Shown: piece by piece, positions 8,853 through 19,985 of the stretch
Position numbering within the stretch: the first letter of the stretch is position 1
Layout: each line of letters opens with the position of its first letter
Source: a candidate division FCPU426 bacterium
Lineage (GTDB): Bacteria; Oederibacteriota; Muellerivitia; Muellerivitales; Muellerivitaceae
Reading direction: 5' to 3'
Length of the DNA: 64,000 bases
Assembly (NCBI GenBank): GCA_027452205.1
Contig: DAIDGV010000011.1
Location: 1-64,000, forward strand
Program-made: the position numbers and the translations under genes
The notes under the pieces: generated by a model
Database searches by the model: none
Seen by the model: only the letters and a program-made list of their open reading frames with translations
Told to the model about the DNA's origin: nothing

Positions 8853-9584
8853 ATGAAGATCGAAGTGACAAGACCGGTCGGCGAGATCGTCAATGAAATC
8901 GAAGCCTCCATTCCGGTGTTCGAGAAAATGCACATCGATTATTCCTTCGGCGGGAACCGCACTTTAAAAGACGCCTGTTATTTAGCCGGAGCGCCCCTGG
9001 ACCAAGTGATCGTATTGCTGGAAAAGGTATCGGAGAACCGACAGGAGCGGGCCGACGCGAAAGATTGGCGCCACGAATCCCTCGAAAGCCTGATCGACTA
9101 TATCGTGGAACGCCATCATCTCTATACCTGGACCCAGCTGGCCTATCTGAATAATTTGGCCGAAAAGGTGTCGTTGGACCAAGGCACCGAACATCCGGAA
9201 TTGGTGGAACTCCATTGGGCTATCAAGAACGCCGCCAAAGAGATCGAGGCGCATTTGACCAAGGAAGAAGAGCTGGTCTTTCCCCGGATCCGGGCCATGG
9301 CCCGGGCCAAGGAAGAAGGTAAGCTGCTGGACGAGGACGAGAACAAATTCGTTCCTGAACAAAGGCCCCTTCAGGTGCTGGCCTGGGAACACGGTATGAT
9401 CAGCAATGATTGGGATGATATCCGGGCGATCACGCACGATTATCGTGTGCCCGCTGATGCCTCCTCGGCGGTCAAGGAACTTTACCGGGGTTTAGCAGAA
9501 CTGGAATTGGACCTGCACCGGCATACCCATCTGGAGAATAACATCCTCTTTAAGAGGGCCATTGAAATGGGTTTGATCGATTAA
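8853..9584 (+). CDS. ric: RIC/YtfE-type di-iron iron-sulfur cluster repair protein
   Basis: 243 aa. An N-terminal DUF542 (ScdA_N) domain (VGEIVNEI... near 5-60) is followed by a hemerythrin-like four-helix domain. The expected ligand motifs are present: ERHHLYT, AHLTKEEE, LAWEHGM and HTHLENN. RIC proteins restore Fe-S clusters damaged by NO or oxidants and release iron from their di-iron site. The DUF542 cysteine motif reads YSFGG rather than the more usual YCCGG-like form, so that Cys is absent. It follows GGAGG and its own predicted promoter. A divergent paralogue lies at 17563. Confidence 0.88.
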   Translation: MKIEVTRPVGEIVNEIEASIPVFEKMHIDYSFGGNRTLKDACYLAGAPLDQVIVLLEKVSENRQERADAKDWRHESLESLIDYIVERHHLYTWTQLAYLNNLAEKVSLDQGTEHPELVELHWAIKNAAKEIEAHLTKEEELVFPRIRAMARAKEEGKLLDEDENKFVPEQRPLQVLAWEHGMISNDWDDIRAITHDYRVPADASSAVKELYRGLAELELDLHRHTHLENNILFKRAIEMGLID

Positions 9585-10171
9585 GGCCGGGGTTTTTCGG
9601 GGGACTTGGCCGCAATCGCCGCGAAGGCGGTCTTGGCCCCGGCCATCTTGCGGTAAAAGTCCAGGTCCGGGGTGGCCTCGTTGGAATAGAAGAGGACCAT
9701 ACTGGCCCCTTCCCAAAAAGTGAACCAGCCCGCGGGTTCCAAGAGAACCACGATGAAGGACCGCCAAAGGGTCTGGGGAAAACTGGTCAGTAAGTATGTG
9801 GCGGCCAGCATGAAGACCACCCCCAAGGCCACCATCTTGAAACCGGTCCATTTATCTTTCTTTCGTTTTTCTTCCAATCGCCGGTGATTGCGGCGGAAAT
9901 GTTCCCGCAAACGGTCCAGGATGACCTTTTCATGGGCGGCGCTTCGTTTTTCTTTCGGCATCAAAAGGGTCGTGGTCAAACCCGATTCTTCCCAATGCTG
10001 GCAGGCGCGTTTGAGTTCCCGCAAAAAATCCTCCGACAACATCCGTTGCGAATAAGGCCGGGGATCGAAGTCCGAGAAAATATCCTCGTAGTCGTCCAGG
10101 ACTAGGCTGATCGAGGCGGTCTTGGCGCTTTCGGAGAGGGAGTAGTTTTTTTCCATGAGCAGGTCGTCCAT
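9581..10171 (-). CDS. Hypothetical two-helix membrane protein
   Basis: 196 aa, not recognised. The N-terminal 100 residues are soluble and charged, ending in a Lys/Arg-rich helix ([16 protein letters not shown]). Two hydrophobic segments follow (about 110-128 and 136-160), then a short cytoplasm-like tail. This looks like a membrane-anchored cytosolic domain. It converges on ric, overlapping its stop by 4 bp. No functional prediction is justified. Confidence 0.6.
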   Translation of the reverse strand: MDDLLMEKNYSLSESAKTASISLVLDDYEDIFSDFDPRPYSQRMLSEDFLRELKRACQHWEESGLTTTLLMPKEKRSAAHEKVILDRLREHFRRNHRRLEEKRKKDKWTGFKMVALGVVFMLAATYLLTSFPQTLWRSFIVVLLEPAGWFTFWEGASMVLFYSNEATPDLDFYRKMAGAKTAFAAIAAKSPEKPRP

Positions 10172-10255
10172 AGGCCTAGTTTACAAAGGTTTTGCCTTTC
10201 CTTGTATGACCTGCGTTGCTTTTTAGGGAGGCTTCATCAAGAATCGAAGGGCGCT

Positions 10256-10299
10256 CATGATCCAGGTCATGGGCCAGCCGGAAGACTCCATCCTATCCT
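10256..10299 (+). promoter_or_regulatory. Palindrome and possible -10 before acyl-CoA synthetase
   Basis: CATGA-TCCAGG-TCATG (10256-10271) is self-symmetric and matches 8/10 of the recurrent motif. TATCCT at 10294-10299 (4/6 of the -10 consensus) starts 30.5 bp from its centre. The implied leader would be very short, which lowers confidence. Confidence 0.4.
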
Positions 10300-10315
10300 G
10301 GCCTTGGAGGGTCCC

Positions 10316-13060
10316 ATGAAACCGCATTCTCCATCCTCAGTGGACCGCAGCCAGGACGTATTCCATCTCAACCGTCATCCCTTGGACCCCATCTTCAAAC
10401 CGGAGAGCGTGGCGGTCATTGGGGCCTCGGAAAAATCCGGGTCGGTGGGCCGGTCGCTCCTGACCAATCTTTTGAACAATCCTTTTGGCGGGGTGGTCTT
10501 TCCCGTCAATCCCAAACGACCCCATGTGTTGGGCATCAAGGCCTATCCCACGATCCTCGATGTTCCCCAAGCGGTGGACCTGGCCATCATCGCCACCCCG
10601 GCGGCCACGGTGCCGGGTCTGGTGGACGAGTGCGCTAAGGCGGGCGTTCAGGGCATCATCGTCATCTCCGCTGGTTTCAAAGAAGCGGGTCCCGAGGGGA
10701 AAGCCCTGGAGGAACAAGTCTTGGCCAAGGCCCGGCAGGCAGGCATCCGGCTCATTGGTCCGAATTGTTTGGGAGTGATGCTGCCCCAGCGGGGATTGAA
10801 CGCGACCTTCGCGGTGGAAATGGCCCTGCCCGGCAAGGTGGCCTTCCTAAGCCAAAGCGGCGCTTTAGGGACCGCCATCCTGGATTGGAGCCTGAACACC
10901 CAGGTGGGTCTTTCGGCTTTCGTGTCGGTGGGCTCCATGGTGGACGTGGGTTGGGGAGACCTGATCGATTATTTCGGCAATGACGCCAACACCAGCAGCA
11001 TCGTCATTTATATGGAGTCCGTTGGGGACGCCCGGGCTTTTCTTTCGGCAGCCCGGGAAACGGTGTTCAACAAACCCATCGTGGTCATCAAGTCGGGCCG
11101 CAGCGGCGAGGCGGCCCAAGCGGCGGCCTCCCATACGGGTGCTTTGGCGGGGGACGACGGCGTGTTGGACGCGGCCTTCGCGCGTTGCGGGGTCCTGCGG
11201 GCCAATACCATCGCCGAGGTCTTCGACCTGGCGGATATCCTTTCCAAACAGCCCCGGCCCTTGGGGAACAAACTGACCATTGTGACCAACGCGGGCGGGC
11301 CGGGGGTCCTGGCCACCGACAGCCTGATCCGCTGGGGCGGCCAACTGGCGGCCTTGCCGGAGACAACCGAAAAGGCCCTCAATCAAGTGTTGCCCGCCGC
11401 CTGGAGCCATCACAATCCCATCGACATCCTGGGGGACGCAGACCCGGACCGTTACGCCAAGACCCTGGACATCGTTTGCCAAGACGCCCAGACCGACGGC
11501 CTTTTGGTCATCCTGACCCCGCAGACCATGAGCGATCCGACTCAGACCGCGCAAAAACTGGCCGCCCGTTCCCGCATGCAGGGTAAGCCGGTCTTCGCCA
11601 GCTGGATGGGAGGAAAGAGGGTGGCCGAAGGGGCCAATCTTCTTTCCGCCGCGGGCATCCCAGCCTTCGAGTATCCGGACGACGCGGTGCGGACCTTCGT
11701 CGACCTTTGGCGGTTCAGTTATAACCTCAAGGGCCTTTACGAAACACCGTTGGAGTTGCCTGAGTTCCTCAATAAACCCCCGGACCGGGAAAAGGCGGTT
11801 CAATTGCTGAAGTCCGTCCGGGACCAAAAGCGCACTCTTTTGACCGAAGTGGAATCCAAACAACTTCTCGCGACCTACGGTATTCCCATCGCGCTCACGG
11901 TGGCGGCGCCGACCGGGGCTGAGGCGGTCAAGGCGGCGGAGACTATGGGCTATCCGGTGGTGGTCAAACTTTATTCGACGACTATTACCCACAAGACCGA
12001 TGTGGGTGGGGTGAAGTTAAACCTCAATGACGCCGAGGAGGTCCAAAGGGCTTTCGGGGAGATCCGCAAGTCAGTCACCGAAAAAGCCGGAGCTGAAGCC
12101 TTCCAAGGCGTCGTGGTGGAACCGATGGTGCGGATGATGGGACAAGAGATCATCCTGGGCAGCCATGTGGACCCGCAGTTTGGGCCGGTCATCCTTTTCG
12201 GCATGGGCGGTCAACTGGTCGAGGTCCTCAAGGACGTGGCGTTGGCCTTGCCACCGCTTAACACCAACCTGGCCAAACGACTGATGGAAAAAACCAAGGT
12301 GTTCAAGGCCCTGCAAGGAGTGCGGGGCAACAAACCGGTGGACCAAGTGGCCTTGGAACAGCTTTTGGTGCGCTTCAGTTATTTGGTGGTGGAGCAGCCC
12401 TGGATCAAGGAGATCGACGTGAACCCCATCCTGGCCTCGCCCGATGGGCTCTTGGCCCTGGACGCCCGGGTGGTGCTGCATCCCCTGGACCTGCCCGAAT
12501 CGTCCCTGCCCAAACCGGCTATCCGTCCTTACCCGTCCCAATACATCAGCTCATTCAAGTTGAAAGATGGGACCGACGTGACCTTCCGCCCTATCCGACC
12601 GGAGGACGAGCCCCTGGTGGTGAAGTACCACGCCACCCTATCGGAACGAACGGTATTCCTGCGTTACTTCCAGCCTTTGCAATTGAGCCAGCGCACCGCC
12701 CATGAACGCTTGGTGCGGATCTGCTTCACCGACTATGAAAGGGAGATCGCCCTGGTGGCCCTGCACCACAACGCCGCGGGCGAGCCCGAGGTGATCGGCA
12801 TCTGCCGGTTGAGCATCACCCGGCGTAAGAACGAGGCCGAATATTCCATCCTCATCAGCGACCAGTGGCAGAACCAGGGCCTGGGCACCCAAATGATGAA
12901 GGCCATCCTGGATATCGCCAAAAGGGAAAAGCTCAAACGGGTGAATAGCTTCATCCTGGCGGAGAACCATCAAATGCAGGTGGTCTGCAAGAAGTTAGGG
13001 TTCCAGTTCCAGAAACCGGAACCGGACGCGGACTATTTAACGGCCTGGATCGACCTTTAA
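10316..13060 (+). CDS. ADP-forming acyl-CoA synthetase fused to GNAT acetyltransferase
   Basis: 914 aa with the architecture of E. coli PatZ/Pka. A CoA-binding Rossmann domain ([18 protein letters not shown]) comes first, then succinyl-CoA-ligase-like domains including [10 protein letters not shown] with the likely phospho-His, an ATP-grasp domain (from about residue 525) and a C-terminal GNAT domain (from about 745) beginning [13 protein letters not shown]. Members either make acetate plus ATP from acetyl-CoA or act as lysine acetyltransferases; which applies cannot be read off. The ATG at 10316 follows GGAGG at 10306; a TTG at 10202 would add a non-homologous extension. Confidence 0.87.
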   Translation: MKPHSPSSVDRSQDVFHLNRHPLDPIFKPESVAVIGASEKSGSVGRSLLTNLLNNPFGGVVFPVNPKRPHVLGIKAYPTILDVPQAVDLAIIATPAATVPGLVDECAKAGVQGIIVISAGFKEAGPEGKALEEQVLAKARQAGIRLIGPNCLGVMLPQRGLNATFAVEMALPGKVAFLSQSGALGTAILDWSLNTQVGLSAFVSVGSMVDVGWGDLIDYFGNDANTSSIVIYMESVGDARAFLSAARETVFNKPIVVIKSGRSGEAAQAAASHTGALAGDDGVLDAAFARCGVLRANTIAEVFDLADILSKQPRPLGNKLTIVTNAGGPGVLATDSLIRWGGQLAALPETTEKALNQVLPAAWSHHNPIDILGDADPDRYAKTLDIVCQDAQTDGLLVILTPQTMSDPTQTAQKLAARSRMQGKPVFASWMGGKRVAEGANLLSAAGIPAFEYPDDAVRTFVDLWRFSYNLKGLYETPLELPEFLNKPPDREKAVQLLKSVRDQKRTLLTEVESKQLLATYGIPIALTVAAPTGAEAVKAAETMGYPVVVKLYSTTITHKTDVGGVKLNLNDAEEVQRAFGEIRKSVTEKAGAEAFQGVVVEPMVRMMGQEIILGSHVDPQFGPVILFGMGGQLVEVLKDVALALPPLNTNLAKRLMEKTKVFKALQGVRGNKPVDQVALEQLLVRFSYLVVEQPWIKEIDVNPILASPDGLLALDARVVLHPLDLPESSLPKPAIRPYPSQYISSFKLKDGTDVTFRPIRPEDEPLVVKYHATLSERTVFLRYFQPLQLSQRTAHERLVRICFTDYEREIALVALHHNAAGEPEVIGICRLSITRRKNEAEYSILISDQWQNQGLGTQMMKAILDIAKREKLKRVNSFILAENHQMQVVCKKLGFQFQKPEPDADYLTAWIDL

Positions 13061-13080
13061 AAGAGCCGGGCAGGCCCATT

Positions 13081-13125
13081 TATATGAGTGTCGTCATATA
13101 GAAATTCGCCGTGAACCAGAAGAAT
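13081..13125 (+). promoter_or_regulatory. Perfect palindrome and -10 before hppA
   Basis: TATATGA-GTGTCG-TCATATA (13081-13100) has 7-bp perfect arms. Its core TATGA-N6-TCATA at 13083-13098 is a full match to the recurrent site. AAGAAT at 13120-13125 (4/6 of -10) begins 29.5 bp from the centre, predicting a start near 13132. Confidence 0.7.
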
Positions 13126-13187
13126 AGGGGCGATCCATCGTCGGTCCGGCCATCGGGTCGGATCCTATCAATTTGAGGAGCGGAACC

Positions 13188-15659
<2,472 letters not shown>

Positions 15660-16205
15660 ATGGAACGGGGCAAGTTGAAACCCTACTCCTTGTCCAAGGC
15701 CTATGGTCTTTTGGAACCGGGGCCGGTGGTGCTGGTGACCACCGCCGCGGGAAAAAAACGCGATGTCATGGCCCTGTCCTGGCACACCTTGCTCGATTTC
15801 GAACCGCCGGTGATCGGTTTCGCGTTGAGCGAAGGTAATTACAGTTACAGCTTGTTGGAAGCTTCCCGGGAATGCGTGATCGCCATCCCGACGGCGGCCA
15901 TGGTGTCCACGGTGGTGAGGGTGGGCAATTGCTCGGGCCGGACCGTGGATAAATTCGGGAAGTTCGGTCTCGAGACCGCCCCCGCCGCCGTGGTGAAAGC
16001 CCCACTGTTGACCGATTGCTTTGCCAACCTAGAATGCCGGGTGATCGACCGGTCCTGGGCCCGTAAATACAATTTCTTCGTCTTGGAAACGGTCCGCGCC
16101 TGGATGGACCCAGCGGCCCGGAACCCCAAGACCCTTCATCACCGGGGCTGGGGTTCTTTCATGGTCGCGGGAAGAACGATCAAGGTCCCTTCCAACAAAC
16201 GTTAG
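15660..16205 (+). CDS. Flavin reductase / flavoredoxin-like protein
   Basis: 181-aa FMN-binding split-barrel protein of the flavoredoxin/FlaRed family. Supporting stretches are PGPVVLVTTAAGKKRDVMALSWHTLLDFEPPVIGFAL and the NCSGRTVDKFGKFGLE region. Such proteins carry FMN and transfer electrons from NAD(P)H or ferredoxin. The ATG directly follows the hppA stop codon, so it is probably cotranscribed. Its redox partner is not evident. It converges with the SDR gene by a 4-bp overlap. Confidence 0.8.
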   Translation: MERGKLKPYSLSKAYGLLEPGPVVLVTTAAGKKRDVMALSWHTLLDFEPPVIGFALSEGNYSYSLLEASRECVIAIPTAAMVSTVVRVGNCSGRTVDKFGKFGLETAPAAVVKAPLLTDCFANLECRVIDRSWARKYNFFVLETVRAWMDPAARNPKTLHHRGWGSFMVAGRTIKVPSNKR

Positions 16206-16993
16206 GCCAGCAGCACCCCGCCATCCACGACCACCATTGAGCCGGTCATGTAATCCGAGGCTTCGGAGGCCAGGAATTGGACGACCTTGGCGATATCGTC
16301 GGGCACGCCCTGCCTGCCCAGGGGTATGCGCTTGGTGAAGGAATCCATGATCTCCTTCATCTGGGCCTCGGTCAGCCCGCTGTTCGCCAGCGGCTTGGAG
16401 GTGCCCTCGGTGGCGATAGCCCCGGGAGCGATGGCATTGACCAGGATCCGGTGAGGGGCCATTTCCAGTGCGAAATTCTTCGTGAAACTCCAGACCGCGC
16501 CCTTGGAGGAATCGTAAGCCCCCAGACCCACCATCGAGGGATGCAAGCTATCGATGGAAGCGATATTGATGATCCGTCCGCCATGGCCTTGTTTGATCAT
16601 CTGCAAGGCGACGGCCTTGGATAGGAAGACCAGGCCTTTCAGGTTGACGCCCAGGACCTTTTCGAGAAGGGGCGGTTCCATCTTCAATATAGGTACCTGG
16701 GGATAGATGCCCGCGTTGTTCACCAAAATGTCCACTTTGCCGAAATCGCTGACACAGGCTTTCACGGCCTTTTCCCAACCGTCCTCTTTTGAAATATCCA
16801 AAGCAAGGGTCCGCACTTTGCCGATCTTGAGACGGTTCGGCACGTCGGCCAAATGTTTCTCGTCATGGTCGACGACCATGACCTCGGCGCCCGCTTCTAC
16901 CAAACGGGAGACGATCCCAAAACCGATCCCTAAAGCCCCGCCGGTGACGATGGCGGCCTTTCCCGTGATGTCAAAGACACTTTTGGTGTTCAT
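16202..16993 (-). CDS. Short-chain dehydrogenase/reductase
   Basis: 263-aa classical SDR. It shows the cofactor motif TGGALGIGFG near 13-22, NNAG near 90 and a catalytic Ser/YDSSKGA (YxxxK) segment. The acidic residue after the second strand (VVDHDEKH) suggests NAD(H) preference. It ends with GSMVVVDGG, as in FabG-like enzymes; the substrate is unknown. The ATG at 16993 follows AGGAGGAAC, and an upstream in-frame ATG at 17041 was rejected. Its 5' region contains a 9-bp inverted repeat. Confidence 0.85.
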   Translation of the reverse strand: MNTKSVFDITGKAAIVTGGALGIGFGIVSRLVEAGAEVMVVDHDEKHLADVPNRLKIGKVRTLALDISKEDGWEKAVKACVSDFGKVDILVNNAGIYPQVPILKMEPPLLEKVLGVNLKGLVFLSKAVALQMIKQGHGGRIINIASIDSLHPSMVGLGAYDSSKGAVWSFTKNFALEMAPHRILVNAIAPGAIATEGTSKPLANSGLTEAQMKEIMDSFTKRIPLGRQGVPDDIAKVVQFLASEASDYMTGSMVVVDGGVLLA

Positions 16994-17021
16994 GGCGTTC
17001 CTCCTTCTTTCTTGCCTCCAG

Positions 17022-17050
17022 CATGGTCCCGCCGCCCTCATGGGACCATG
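17022..17050. repeat. Perfect 9-bp inverted repeat upstream of SDR gene
   Basis: CATGGTCCC (17022-17030) and GGGACCATG (17042-17050) are separated by 11 bp. It lies just upstream of the SDR start on the minus strand, so it may be an operator or a leader hairpin. An overlapping ATGAT-CGGG-ATCAG at 17048-17061 resembles an FNR box. Confidence 0.45.
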
Positions 17051-17126
17051 ATCGGGATCAGCAACACCTTGAATTAGACCCTCCGTGTTAAGCGCTTACC
17101 CCCCCGGGGATATTGGAATCGTTTAC

Positions 17127-17169
17127 TCTGTCCGGGGTCATAGCGGGCTTTTGTTACCTTTTTTAATAT
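17127..17169 (+). promoter_or_regulatory. Possible class II promoter for the HPr-ric2 operon
   Basis: TCTGT-CCGGGG-TCATA (17127-17142) keeps one perfect half-site and matches 8/10 overall. TAATAT at 17164-17169 (4/6 of -10) begins exactly 29.5 bp from its centre. The left arm is poor, but the spacing agrees with the better sites. Confidence 0.4.
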
Positions 17170-17257
17170 GTAGTCACGGTCACGGATACCAGTTCGACGC
17201 AAAGGGGATCGGGGAAGTGTTCCTGGAAACGGGACAGGCGGTCGAGCGGAGGTATTC

Positions 17258-17536
17258 ATGAAGATCACGGAAAAGATCCAAGTCATCAATCCACAGGGGC
17301 TTCATCTTAGGGCGGGCGCGAAACTGGTGGCCGTCGTCAATCGATTCAAGTCGAAAGTCACCCTCCGCCATGGGGCGCGAGAAGCCAACGCCAAGAGCAT
17401 TCTCAACCTGTTGGCGCTTTGCGCCTTGGAAGGCGCGCAGATCGAGGTCGTCATCGAGGGCGAGGACGCCAAGGACGCATGGGACAATATCCGGGACCTT
17501 TTCGAGAAGGGGTTCCATGAGTTGGTGGCGGTCTAA
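17258..17536 (+). CDS. HPr-like phosphocarrier protein
   Basis: 92 aa, full HPr length. The active-site segment reads NPQGLHLRAGAKL with His16 and Arg18 kept, but the canonical HARP is changed to HLRA (Pro to Ala). The regulatory serine equivalent is kept as Ser47 in NAKSILNLL. No enzyme I or sugar EII component is nearby, so a regulatory (PTS-Ntr-like) role is more likely than sugar transport. It heads an operon with a divergent RIC protein, a 51-aa protein and a nitroreductase. Confidence 0.82.
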   Translation: MKITEKIQVINPQGLHLRAGAKLVAVVNRFKSKVTLRHGAREANAKSILNLLALCALEGAQIEVVIEGEDAKDAWDNIRDLFEKGFHELVAV

Positions 17537-17562
17537 AGGTGCGCGGAGAGGCGGTGGTCGTC

Positions 17563-18333
17563 ATGAGGATCAATCCTTCCCATACGGTCGGTAAGATCGC
17601 GGTGAGTTCAAGCGGCGCGGCGGCGGTCTTCGAGAGATACCATCTCGATTATTGCGTTCATGGCGGTGAAACCCTCCGGGCGGCCTGTCTTCAGGCCCGT
17701 CTTCCCCTGGAAGAGATCACCGATGAATTGGAAAAGGTCGATGAACGGCCAATGTCCTGGTACATGAAGAAAAGGAATTGGGACTTGGAGTCCATGGCGG
17801 ACCTGATTGACTACATCGTCCATATCCATCATGACTACAGCCGGTGCGAAACGCGTCTTATCGACCGGATGCTGGAAGAAGCGGTGGAGGAACTGGGTGA
17901 CAAGAACCCGACCCTTGCCACTGTCCAGGAATACTTCCTTAAGATGGCCGAGGAGCAGATCGACCATATGCGGTTGGAGGAAGAGAAGGCATTCCCCTAT
18001 TTGATCCAGGCGGAGAGGGCCCTGCGCCGGAAGGATCCGGTTCCCCATCCCTTCCGCGATTATGACCTGTTCCAGCATCCTTTAAGGGTCCTGGAATGGG
18101 ATTACGGGTTGCTGGGAAGGGAATGGAACGACATCAACCGGTTGACCCATTATTTTGAGCTTTCCTCAAGCCAGAAAGAGTACCTGGGACATCTCTATGA
18201 CGCGATGAAACGGTTGGAGTTCGATACCCGGCATCACATCCATCTCGAGGACATTCTTTTGAAAAAAGCGGTCGGCTCGGGGTTGCTGGATGAGGTCAAA
18301 CTCGGCGTGATCCGAAAAGGAGGCGTGGGATGA
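17563..18333 (+). CDS. Divergent RIC-type (DUF542 + hemerythrin-like) protein
   Basis: 256 aa. The DUF542 segment has YCVHGGE, so unlike the paralogue at 8853 it keeps the Cys. Several hemerythrin His/Glu motifs remain (HIHHDYS, DHMRLEEE, HHIHLEDI), but the segment matching LAWEHGM in the paralogue reads LEWDYGL. The expected His ligand is therefore Tyr, and the di-iron site is probably altered. It may be a sensor or a differently tuned repair protein. The ATG at 17563 was chosen over the GTG at 17539 because GGAGAGG spaces better. Confidence 0.8.
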   Translation: MRINPSHTVGKIAVSSSGAAAVFERYHLDYCVHGGETLRAACLQARLPLEEITDELEKVDERPMSWYMKKRNWDLESMADLIDYIVHIHHDYSRCETRLIDRMLEEAVEELGDKNPTLATVQEYFLKMAEEQIDHMRLEEEKAFPYLIQAERALRRKDPVPHPFRDYDLFQHPLRVLEWDYGLLGREWNDINRLTHYFELSSSQKEYLGHLYDAMKRLEFDTRHHIHLEDILLKKAVGSGLLDEVKLGVIRKGGVG

Positions 18334-18485
18334 AAAAACACCCGCTCAGGAGCAAAAAGAAAAGGCCCCGGGTCCCTTTGGCCCGAAAGGCGGTTCACCG
18401 GCCCAAGCCCTATCCCAAGCGGATCGCGGGGATGAAGGATGAGTTCAGTGACCTGATGATAGTGGATTACACAATCCCAGATTAA
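18330..18485 (+). CDS. Small basic protein, 51 aa
   Basis: ATG overlaps the stop of the RIC-like gene (ATGA) behind a strong AAAAGGAGG. The first 32 residues are Lys/Arg/Pro-rich (KKHPLRSKKKRPRVP), and the last 18 are acidic and hydrophobic. It is not recognised. Translational coupling and the good ribosome site argue that it is real. It could bind nucleic acid or a partner protein of the operon. Confidence 0.55.
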   Translation: MKKHPLRSKKKRPRVPLARKAVHRPKPYPKRIAGMKDEFSDLMIVDYTIPD

Positions 18486-18495
18486 GGAGAATGTC

Positions 18496-19218
18496 ATGGT
18501 CCTCTCGGTCGACGAAGCCAAACAAGAAGCGCAGATGCAACCTCTGTTGGTGGTGAGGGATGTTCTGAACGCCCGTTACACATGCCGGGATTTCAGATCC
18601 GATCCGGTCCCCCGGACGATCATCGATAAGATCCTGGAAGCGGCGACCCGGGCGCCCTCCACGGCCAATACCCAGCCTTGGGAGATATTCGTGGCGGGAG
18701 GGGATCGATTGAGCCGGATCCGGGAGCATTTTCTATTGAACCACGATAAGAACCGACCGCCCCATCCGGACCTGCCGATGGCCCGTCAATGGCCCGCGGC
18801 CCTGAAAAAACGGGTCGATGAGATCATGGCGCTCCACCAAAAAGAATTGATGACCCATCCGGGTGAGGTCTCCGAGGATAAAAAGCACCAGGCCCGCAAC
18901 TTCCAGTTCTTCGGCGCGCCGGTCGTCATTTATCTTTGCATGGATAAAAGCCTGGGTTTTTGGTCCATCTTCGACCTGGGGCTTTTGACCCAAAGCATCC
19001 TGCTGGAAGCCAGGGAATGGGGATTGGATACCGCCCCGGCCTTGATGCTGGTGGCCTACCCGGACATCATCCGGGAAGAATTGGCGATCCCGAACCATCT
19101 CTCGGTGGTCTTCGGGATAGCCTTGGGTTACGCGGCGGAGGGAAGCCGTCCCGGGGAATTCAAAAGCCCCCGCCGGCCCTTGTCCGAAGTGGTCCATTAC
19201 AGCGGTTTTGGGACCTAA
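18496..19218 (+). CDS. Nitroreductase-family flavoprotein
   Basis: 240 aa. The N-terminal FMN-binding motif NARYTCRDFRSDPVPRTII and APSTANTQPWE are diagnostic of the nitroreductase fold. FMN enzymes of this family reduce nitro compounds or quinones with NAD(P)H; the natural substrate is unknown. It lies 10 nt after the 51-aa gene with AAGGAG upstream, completing an HPr-RIC-nitroreductase operon. A GGCCCT/AGGGCC hairpin at 19265-19280 may end the transcript, though no T-tract follows. Confidence 0.85.
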   Translation: MVLSVDEAKQEAQMQPLLVVRDVLNARYTCRDFRSDPVPRTIIDKILEAATRAPSTANTQPWEIFVAGGDRLSRIREHFLLNHDKNRPPHPDLPMARQWPAALKKRVDEIMALHQKELMTHPGEVSEDKKHQARNFQFFGAPVVIYLCMDKSLGFWSIFDLGLLTQSILLEAREWGLDTAPALMLVAYPDIIREELAIPNHLSVVFGIALGYAAEGSRPGEFKSPRRPLSEVVHYSGFGT

Positions 19219-19284
19219 CTTCGATTCCTGATCCGATGGTTTTCTGATATCCCAACATGATCGCGGCCCTTGACAGGGCCGGCC

Positions 19285-19310
19285 AATAATTATACGGTCG
19301 TATAATAATT
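19285..19310. promoter_or_regulatory. TetR-type palindromic operator
   Basis: AATAATTATACG-GT-CGTATAATAATT: 12-bp arms with one mismatch, directly upstream of the TetR gene ribosome site. A perfect TTGACA lies at 19270-19275, 15 bp before TATACG at 19291. The operator therefore covers the likely -10 region, consistent with autorepression of the efflux operon. Confidence 0.65.
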
Positions 19311-19322
19311 AAAGGAGCAATC

Positions 19323-19985
19323 ATGCCGAGGCCATCCCAAAATACGGACCAGCAATTGGTGGAGGCGGCCCGGGACCTGATGCGGTCCGCGGGGATCAGC
19401 CAGCTTAACCTACGCCAAGTGGCGAAAAAGGCCGGTGTCAACCTGGGGATGTTCCACTACCACTTCAAGACCAAAGAAGCCTTCACCCGCCGGGTCCTTC
19501 AGGAAACTTATGACAAATTCTTCCAGGAATTCACCCTGGAGTCCTCCAAGGACGGCGAAACTTTGGGTCAATTGAGAGGCGCCCTTGTCGCCCTGGGCAA
19601 GTTCGCGGTCCGCAACCGACGGATGTTCCTGGCGATCCTGCATGACGTGCTGAACAAGGACAAGGTGGTCCTTGATTTCGTGAAGACCAATATTCCCCGG
19701 CATGGGGAAGTGATCGTCGGGCTGGTGCGCAAATGCCAGAAAGAAGGTTCCCTCCGCAAGATGCCTTTGTCCTCGGTCATGCCCTTTCTCATGGGCACGA
19801 ACGCCTTGCCCGCCATGATGCTGTCCATGATGGAACATTTGGAAATAAAGAGAGTGAGGTTCATTCCCTTGAAGTTGATCGCTTTTGAGATCGCCTCCGA
19901 GAAAGCCATCGAGAACCGGGTGGACCTGGCCCTTTCGGCCCTCAGGCCTCTCACAATACAAAGTAAGTCGAGGAGGGGAAGGTAA
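19323..19985 (+). CDS. TetR/AcrR-family repressor
   Basis: 220 aa. The N-terminal HTH has the family signature LNLRQVAKKAGVNLGMFHYHFKTKEAF (about residues 26-52), followed by a helical ligand domain with Met-rich stretches near 160. It probably represses its own operon through the palindrome at 19285-19310. Its stop overlaps the ATG of the TolC gene (TAATG), so repressor and efflux genes are cotranscribed. The inducer is likely a hydrophobic compound exported by the pump; this is inference. Confidence 0.88.
   Translation: MPRPSQNTDQQLVEAARDLMRSAGISQLNLRQVAKKAGVNLGMFHYHFKTKEAFTRRVLQETYDKFFQEFTLESSKDGETLGQLRGALVALGKFAVRNRRMFLAILHDVLNKDKVVLDFVKTNIPRHGEVIVGLVRKCQKEGSLRKMPLSSVMPFLMGTNALPAMMLSMMEHLEIKRVRFIPLKLIAFEIASEKAIENRVDLALSALRPLTIQSKSRRGR

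Noticed and set aside
10205-10220. TATGA half-site at 10205
   Set aside because: The partner arm is TTGCT, so it is not a palindrome; only the site at 10256 was kept.
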